DNA of 28,061 nucleotides. Source: Gammaproteobacteria bacterium. Lineage in GTDB: Bacteria; Pseudomonadota; Gammaproteobacteria; Pseudomonadales; Azotimanducaceae. The translations under genes and the position numbers were made by a program. The notes under the pieces are model-generated. The model worked only from the letters and a program-made list of their open reading frames with translations. It was not told the origin of the DNA and made no database searches. The stretch's first letter is position 1. Every line of letters starts with the position of its first letter. Positions 23,934 through 28,061 of this stretch are shown piece by piece. Location: assembly GCA_002712135.1 (NCBI GenBank), contig PASO01000065.1, positions 1 to 28,061 on the forward strand, given 5' to 3'.

Positions 23934-25884
23934 GACTTACCAATGACAGCGCCGACACCTGACTGGCTGCTAAAAATTTCGAATACCGACCGTCATTTTC
24001 CACCAGATTCTCATGGCTTCCAGCCTCTATTACTTTGCCATGCTCTAGAAATACAATCTGGTCTGCATTGCGGATCGTGGGTAGTCGATGGGTAATGAGA
24101 AAAACAATCTTGTCAGTTCCCCACTCACCGAGGTTTCGCATAACGGCGAGCTCCGTTTCCGCATCCAGAGAAGCAGTCGGCTCATCGAGAATCAGGATTG
24201 GCGTGTTTCTTACAATCGCACGCGCGAGCGAAACACGCTGTCGCTGTCCTGTCGATAACTTGCCTCCTCGCTCACCTAATTCTGTGTCGTATCCGGATTC
24301 CAACTCCGCGATGAACTGATCTGCACAGGCGATGCGTGCCGCCTCTTCAATCTCTTTACGTGACGCATTTTTAGTGGCATAGCCAATATTGTCTGCGACG
24401 GTTCCAGCAAACAGAACGTTCTTCTGTAACGCGATCGCCGTATTGCTACGAATGTCCTCAATACGTAGATCGCGTAAATCAGTATTGTTTATCGAAATCT
24501 GTCCATCGTCGGGATCGTAAAGTCGAAGTAGCAGCGACATAAGCGTGGACTTACCTGCACCACTGCTGCCAATAATGGCCGTTATGGAGCCTACTTCCGC
24601 GCGCAAATTGACGCCCGCTAGAACAGGTTGTTCTTGCTGGTAGGCATAGTACGCATCGCGCCACTCAACTGATTTGATTGGCGTTGGGAAGCCCAGCGGG
24701 TACTCCGGGTCGACAATATCTGCTTTCAAATCGAGGAGATAAAACGCTCGCTCCAAACCAATAAACAGATCCTGCAACAATGCCCACCGAGTAATAAGGC
24801 TCCCAGCCGTGTACGTCGAACTCGTCAGCCGACCCCTGAAGTCCTGAAACGCGCCCATGTTCCATATCGCGTAGCCGATAATCGTTACCACGGCGGCGCC
24901 CATAAAGGTTTCCCTTTCCTCAAGAACCCACCCAACCACCAGGTACTCGGTTACAAGGAGAAGCACCGCGGCCGACGTCGCAACGACCACGTTTAAAACT
25001 ACAATCATCAGGCGCAAAAATAAAGCAGCGTCCAACGCTCGCTGGGAATCCGCGTGAAACCTATCCAGGATTCTCCGTTCTCCCTGATTCGCTTTTACTA
25101 CCCGCAGGGCCTTCATAGTTTCCTGCAACCGCGAGGTAAGGTCGCTGTTCGCCACGCGGTTTTCTAACGCCCGATATCTAATCAGGGGTGTTAACCAGGC
25201 GGTCAAAAAAATCATGGGGATGAATATGAAGATAACGGCAACCGCTACCCGAGGATCGAAAAACGCAACAAAGGCAAGCCCAACCAGGATAAAATAGATC
25301 CCGGTAACGGGCCCTATAATTGCCTCCTGAACCAGGCTCGTAATAGTCGAACTATCCTTGTAGATACGAAAAATAGCGTCGCCAACTCGAGACTGGGCAT
25401 GAAAATTGAGCGAAAGGTGTTCCGCTTTGGTCATCATTGCCACGCGCAGATTCTGATTAATCATCTGCCAGATCCAGATGTTGTAATAGATCAGCGCCGC
25501 ACCCATGGGTATAAATAGCAAGCAAAGCATCACAATCCAGATCATAAAACGATCGCGTACTACCCCGCGTTGCTCCGCGGTCAACGTATCCTTTAGATTG
25601 ACGTTATCCTCAATATCACTACCGACATAAGAATCATCCACAAATAGCACCACGGCCTGAAGCGGCTGCAATTTGTCACCCACCAGAATTTTGTTATTGA
25701 AAAGATCAGTACCCACCAGAGCAACCCCGGCAAGTACCAACGTCATAAACAGGATGAATCCGCCAAGTATCAAAAGATGTTTAACCAATGGCCGCATAAA
25801 GGGCCACGCCTTAAGCGTTAGCTGCCAAACGCGGCGCAGGCTCACCGGCGGTATATCAGACAGATCAACTTCAGTCGTACTCAT
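23920..25884 (-). CDS. ABC exporter half-transporter (membrane domain plus ATPase), first of a pair
   Basis: Membrane-ATPase fusion of about 654 residues. ATG 25884 (MSTTEVDLSDIPPVSLRRVW) is preferred to the in-frame ATG at 25929, whose extra residues (MVSCAAGPCSNDKK) look non-coding. The first two helices are separated by an insert of about 50 residues with VLFVDDSYVGSDIEDNVNLK, expected to lie outside the cytoplasm. The ATPase is intact: Walker A GSSGAGKST (439-447), Q-loop ALQKNVLF, signature LSTGQRQR (543-550, Thr for the usual Gly), Walker B ILILDEPTA and H-loop LITHRLPT. Both partners keep the catalytic Glu and His, so two active ATP sites are likely. It overlaps the next gene and is divergent from the oxygenase gene. 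Confidence 0.9.
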   Translation of the reverse strand: MSTTEVDLSDIPPVSLRRVWQLTLKAWPFMRPLVKHLLILGGFILFMTLVLAGVALVGTDLFNNKILVGDKLQPLQAVVLFVDDSYVGSDIEDNVNLKDTLTAEQRGVVRDRFMIWIVMLCLLFIPMGAALIYYNIWIWQMINQNLRVAMMTKAEHLSLNFHAQSRVGDAIFRIYKDSSTITSLVQEAIIGPVTGIYFILVGLAFVAFFDPRVAVAVIFIFIPMIFLTAWLTPLIRYRALENRVANSDLTSRLQETMKALRVVKANQGERRILDRFHADSQRALDAALFLRLMIVVLNVVVATSAAVLLLVTEYLVVGWVLEERETFMGAAVVTIIGYAIWNMGAFQDFRGRLTSSTYTAGSLITRWALLQDLFIGLERAFYLLDLKADIVDPEYPLGFPTPIKSVEWRDAYYAYQQEQPVLAGVNLRAEVGSITAIIGSSGAGKSTLMSLLLRLYDPDDGQISINNTDLRDLRIEDIRSNTAIALQKNVLFAGTVADNIGYATKNASRKEIEEAARIACADQFIAELESGYDTELGERGGKLSTGQRQRVSLARAIVRNTPILILDEPTASLDAETELAVMRNLGEWGTDKIVFLITHRLPTIRNADQIVFLEHGKVIEAGSHENLVENDGRYSKFLAASQVSALSLVSHDYE

Positions 25885-26040
25885 GATCTTTTTGTCATTA
25901 GAACAGGGGCCAGCCGCGCACGATACCATGGTTTAAAGGACCGAACTGCAAAGATCCTGTTAGCAATGTCCTTACTTGCCTACCCCTAGGAACTATAGTC
26001 CCCATGTGACAAAATCGAGCTTTTAACAAAGAGATAGACG

Positions 26041-27291
26041 ATGAGCACGGTTGAAGGCAGCCACAAAACCAAAGCTTACACTCCTCCATTTGAACTCACG
26101 AAAGGACAACCGCTACCCTTTGCAGCTCACGATGGTCGGTCATATATGTACCTTGATCGCAACGGTGACGCCGGAACCGCTGCTGCAACCGAGGACGCAT
26201 TCCGCCAAATAGCCAAAGGTGAAGGACAGGATATAATCGACACGATCGAGAGTGCACCCCCCGGCCCTATCGAGACAAAGTGGGGAACTGGATTTCGTGG
26301 CTACGATGAGTGCCTTGAGTACATCCGTAAAAAAAACATCGAAGCGCCACCAGGAGGCGTTACCTTACCGTTACGCTATACCGTTTCAGAACTGCCAACC
26401 TATTCAATAGTTTCGTCCAACGCACTGTGGAGCGACCCGGACCGCAAGGCTGACGCGGAAGCACTCCTTAAAGAACAGCAAGACACTGCCCGGAGATATT
26501 TGTACTTTCCCAAGGTATTGCGGGATGCACGTCGCATGGAAGAGTATTACCCAGGCTTGGATCCCTCCAGCCCGGAATGCATGGACAGAATGGGTGTATC
26601 GCTAGCGCATTGTGAATCCAAGTGCGAGGACTTCTACGACGCGGGAGAGGTAGAACGTATTTTTTACCCGGAAATAGAAAAACTCTTACTCGAATTCTTC
26701 CCGGGAGCAACCGACGCGTTAGTCTACAACCACGATGTGTTCGACAGAGACTACGAAGGTGACCGTACAGAGAATCAGGAGAAGAAGATTCCCGGCGTCA
26801 ACGCAAACTATGCATACCTCGTGCACAACGATCTTAACGACAATAGCGGTCGAGTACGTTGTCGAGAACTGTTGACTAATAACCTGAGAAACTTCGGTCG
26901 CGAGCAACAATACACCGAAGCAGAAGCAGACGAAAAAATGTCACGCCGATTCATGTCGATCAACCTTGCCAAACCGATGGAGACAGTAAAGCAGAACCCA
27001 TTCGTACTCTGCGCATGGCCATCCTTCGCAGACCAAGCCTATATTAACAACTATCGTATCTATGATGACCGTGTTGGTGAAACGACTCGATTTACCCATC
27101 GCGATGAGCATGAGTGGTACTGGTTTCCAAAACAAACCTCCACAGAAGTTTCGATGCTTAAATGTTATGACTCCATCACTGACGGATCCGTCTCTCGCTG
27201 GTCATTCCACAGCGCATGTGACGACCCTACCGCACCAGGCGATGCCCCCTGCAGGAAGAATGTCGTTGTCAGGTCCTTTGTATTCTTTTAG
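26041..27291 (+). CDS. CmcJ/NvfI-family putative non-haem iron oxygenase
   Basis: Resembles the CmcJ (cephem methoxylase partner), NvfI and AsaB family, whose characterised members include Fe(II)/2-oxoglutarate oxygenases of specialised metabolism. The diagnostic C-terminal half contains VHNDLNDNSGRVR (260-272), INLAKPMETVKQNPFVLC, HRDEHEWYWFPKQTSTEVSM (353-372), LKCYDSITDG and WSFHSACDDP. A plausible iron triad is His262, Asp264 and His390, by analogy only. At 416 residues it is longer than typical members because of an extended N-terminal half that includes a Cys-rich patch (ECMDRMGVSLAHCESKCEDF). There is no signal peptide, so it is cytoplasmic. An AGAGA site precedes the ATG. It is co-directional with the acyl-CoA dehydrogenase 18 bases later, suggesting joint action on an acyl or carboxylic substrate. 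Confidence 0.8.
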   Translation: MSTVEGSHKTKAYTPPFELTKGQPLPFAAHDGRSYMYLDRNGDAGTAAATEDAFRQIAKGEGQDIIDTIESAPPGPIETKWGTGFRGYDECLEYIRKKNIEAPPGGVTLPLRYTVSELPTYSIVSSNALWSDPDRKADAEALLKEQQDTARRYLYFPKVLRDARRMEEYYPGLDPSSPECMDRMGVSLAHCESKCEDFYDAGEVERIFYPEIEKLLLEFFPGATDALVYNHDVFDRDYEGDRTENQEKKIPGVNANYAYLVHNDLNDNSGRVRCRELLTNNLRNFGREQQYTEAEADEKMSRRFMSINLAKPMETVKQNPFVLCAWPSFADQAYINNYRIYDDRVGETTRFTHRDEHEWYWFPKQTSTEVSMLKCYDSITDGSVSRWSFHSACDDPTAPGDAPCRKNVVVRSFVFF

Positions 27292-27298
27292 CCATCAC

Positions 27299-27304
27299 AG
27301 GAAG
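27299..27304 (+). promoter_or_regulatory. Ribosome binding site deciding the acyl-CoA dehydrogenase TTG start
   Basis: AGGAAG lies 5 bases before TTG at 27310. No in-frame ATG occurs before the conserved domain, so this pair fixes the likely start. Confidence 0.55.
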
Positions 27305-27309
27305 CTACC

Positions 27310-28061
27310 TTGAGTGCTGAAGCTATCCGCAAAGAAGTAAGGCAATGGCTTGCTAGAAACTTTACTGTGGACGTCAGGGACGCAGAGCCCGATAGTGAAC
27401 TCTCTAACGGCTGGATAAAGCTGCTCGGACAACAGGGCTGGTTGTGTCCTGACTGGCCAATTGAATACGGTGGTGCAGGATTGAGCTTCGAAGACCACAT
27501 TGCCCTTATGGAAGAATTTACTTCACAGGGCATTTATACAGGAAAAGAAAGGGCTGGGCAGGGCCGCAATATGATTGGCCCAACACTTCTGGAATACGGA
27601 ACAGAAGAGCAAAAGGCAAAGCATCTGCCGCCAATCGCAAGAGGTGAAATCCAGTGGTGTCAGGGCTATAGCGAACCAGGCTCAGGCTCCGATCTAGCGA
27701 GTTTATCGACCAAAGCAGTTCGTGACGGCGATCACTATGTGATCAACGGACAAAAGATCTGGACCTCGGGCGCGCACCTCGCACAATGGATTTACGTATT
27801 GGTCCGTACAGACCCTGAAGCAAGTAAACACGATGGGATCACCCTTGTTCTGGTCGACATGGATCAACCTGGCGTGACTGTGAAACCGATAAAGCTCATC
27901 TCCGGCGTATCACCTTTTTCTGAAACATTTTTTGACGACGCCATTGCCGATAGTGTCGTCGGTGAAATCAATAGAGGTTGGACCGTCGGCAAAAGGCTAC
28001 TGCAACATGAACGAGCTGGTATTTCAGGTATGGGGGCAGCCGGTGCCAGTGCAAGTCTCGA
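27310..28061 (+). CDS. Acyl-CoA dehydrogenase, N-terminal part (cut by window edge)
   Basis: FAD-dependent dehydrogenase that introduces a double bond into an acyl-CoA. About 250 residues are visible from the proposed TTG start (MSAEAIRKEVRQWLARNF) to the right edge, roughly the N-terminal and middle domains. Family motifs are GWLCPDWPIEYGGAGLSFED, GPTLLEYGTEEQKAKHLPPI, WCQGYSEPGSGSDLASL (flavin-contact region), GQKIWTSGAHLAQW and, near the edge, LLQHERAGISG. The C-terminal domain, and therefore the catalytic base and substrate class, is not visible. It resembles the longer-chain or unusual-acyl FadE-type enzymes common in catabolic clusters, but that is only an impression. It lies 18 bases after the oxygenase gene, probably in one transcript. 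Confidence 0.93.
   Translation, partial: MSAEAIRKEVRQWLARNFTVDVRDAEPDSELSNGWIKLLGQQGWLCPDWPIEYGGAGLSFEDHIALMEEFTSQGIYTGKERAGQGRNMIGPTLLEYGTEEQKAKHLPPIARGEIQWCQGYSEPGSGSDLASLSTKAVRDGDHYVINGQKIWTSGAHLAQWIYVLVRTDPEASKHDGITLVLVDMDQPGVTVKPIKLISGVSPFSETFFDDAIADSVVGEINRGWTVGKRLLQHERAGISGMGAAGASASL

Noticed and set aside
25885..25929. Upstream ATG for the first ABC exporter gene
   Set aside because: The added residues have no family character; the ATG at 25884 gives a normal N-terminus.
25972..25999. Possible promoter (TTACTT-16-TATAGT) for the oxygenase gene
   Set aside because: The -35 match is poor and the -10 lies in a palindromic ACTATAGT that could serve either strand; too weak to call.
1..28061. 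tRNA, rRNA, CRISPR array, insertion sequence, integrase or attachment site
   Set aside because: None seen: no repeat-spacer pattern, no transposase or integrase motifs, no tRNA-like cloverleaf in the gaps, and almost all of the window is occupied by ordinary genes.

Overview
The window looks like chromosomal DNA of a Gram-negative bacterium, most likely a marine or otherwise aquatic gammaproteobacterium. The evidence is moderate GC, an RND efflux pump with a periplasmic adaptor, several Sec-type signal peptides, a YejABE-type peptide importer, and a urt-ure gene order common in proteobacteria. The exact lineage cannot be read from the sequence.

Region 1 (1-9580, all minus strand) is one tightly packed nitrogen-scavenging operon transcribed right to left: urtA-urtB-urtC-urtD-urtE-ureD-ureA-ureB-ureC-ureE-ureF. 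UrtABCDE is a high-affinity urea ABC importer. UreABC is the nickel urease, and UreD, UreE and UreF (cut by the left edge) insert the metal. Most junctions overlap by 1-11 bases. The exceptions are urtA-urtB, whose roughly 86-base gap holds a perfect 11-bp hairpin, and short gaps inside ureDABC-ureE. A good sigma-54 (-24/-12) promoter match lies just before urtA, with two NtrC-like dyads behind it, so nitrogen control is likely.

Region 2 (9522-10166) is the only long stretch without an intact gene. It holds the urt promoter and, on the minus strand, a decayed NTF2/SnoaL-like gene with a nonsense codon and at least two frameshifts. It is followed by an unrecognised secreted protein (10167-11057, plus).

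Region 3 (11073-16894) pairs an N-acyl-D-amino-acid deacylase-type amidohydrolase (minus) with a divergent yejA-yejB-yejE-like oligopeptide importer (plus). No ATPase gene (yejF) follows. The pairing suggests uptake and trimming of N-acylated or D-residue-containing peptides, which is inference.

Region 4 (16973-21894, plus) is a self-contained efflux operon: a CerR-type TetR regulator, an HlyD/AcrA-type adaptor and an RND pump, with 4-base overlaps. A 30-bp perfect inverted repeat overlaps the probable tetR promoter and is a strong candidate operator. No outer-membrane channel gene is present.

Region 5 (21900-25884, minus) encodes two consecutive ABC half-exporters, probably a heterodimer, converging on the RND gene with only five bases between the stop codons. 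Region 6 (26041 to the end, plus) carries a long CmcJ/NvfI-type putative non-haem iron oxygenase followed 18 bases later by an acyl-CoA dehydrogenase that runs off the right edge. I found no tRNA, rRNA, CRISPR array, insertion sequence or prophage. Nothing here is demonstrably a new system. The best leads are the missing YejF, the oxygenase-dehydrogenase pair and the regulatory DNA before urtA and tetR.
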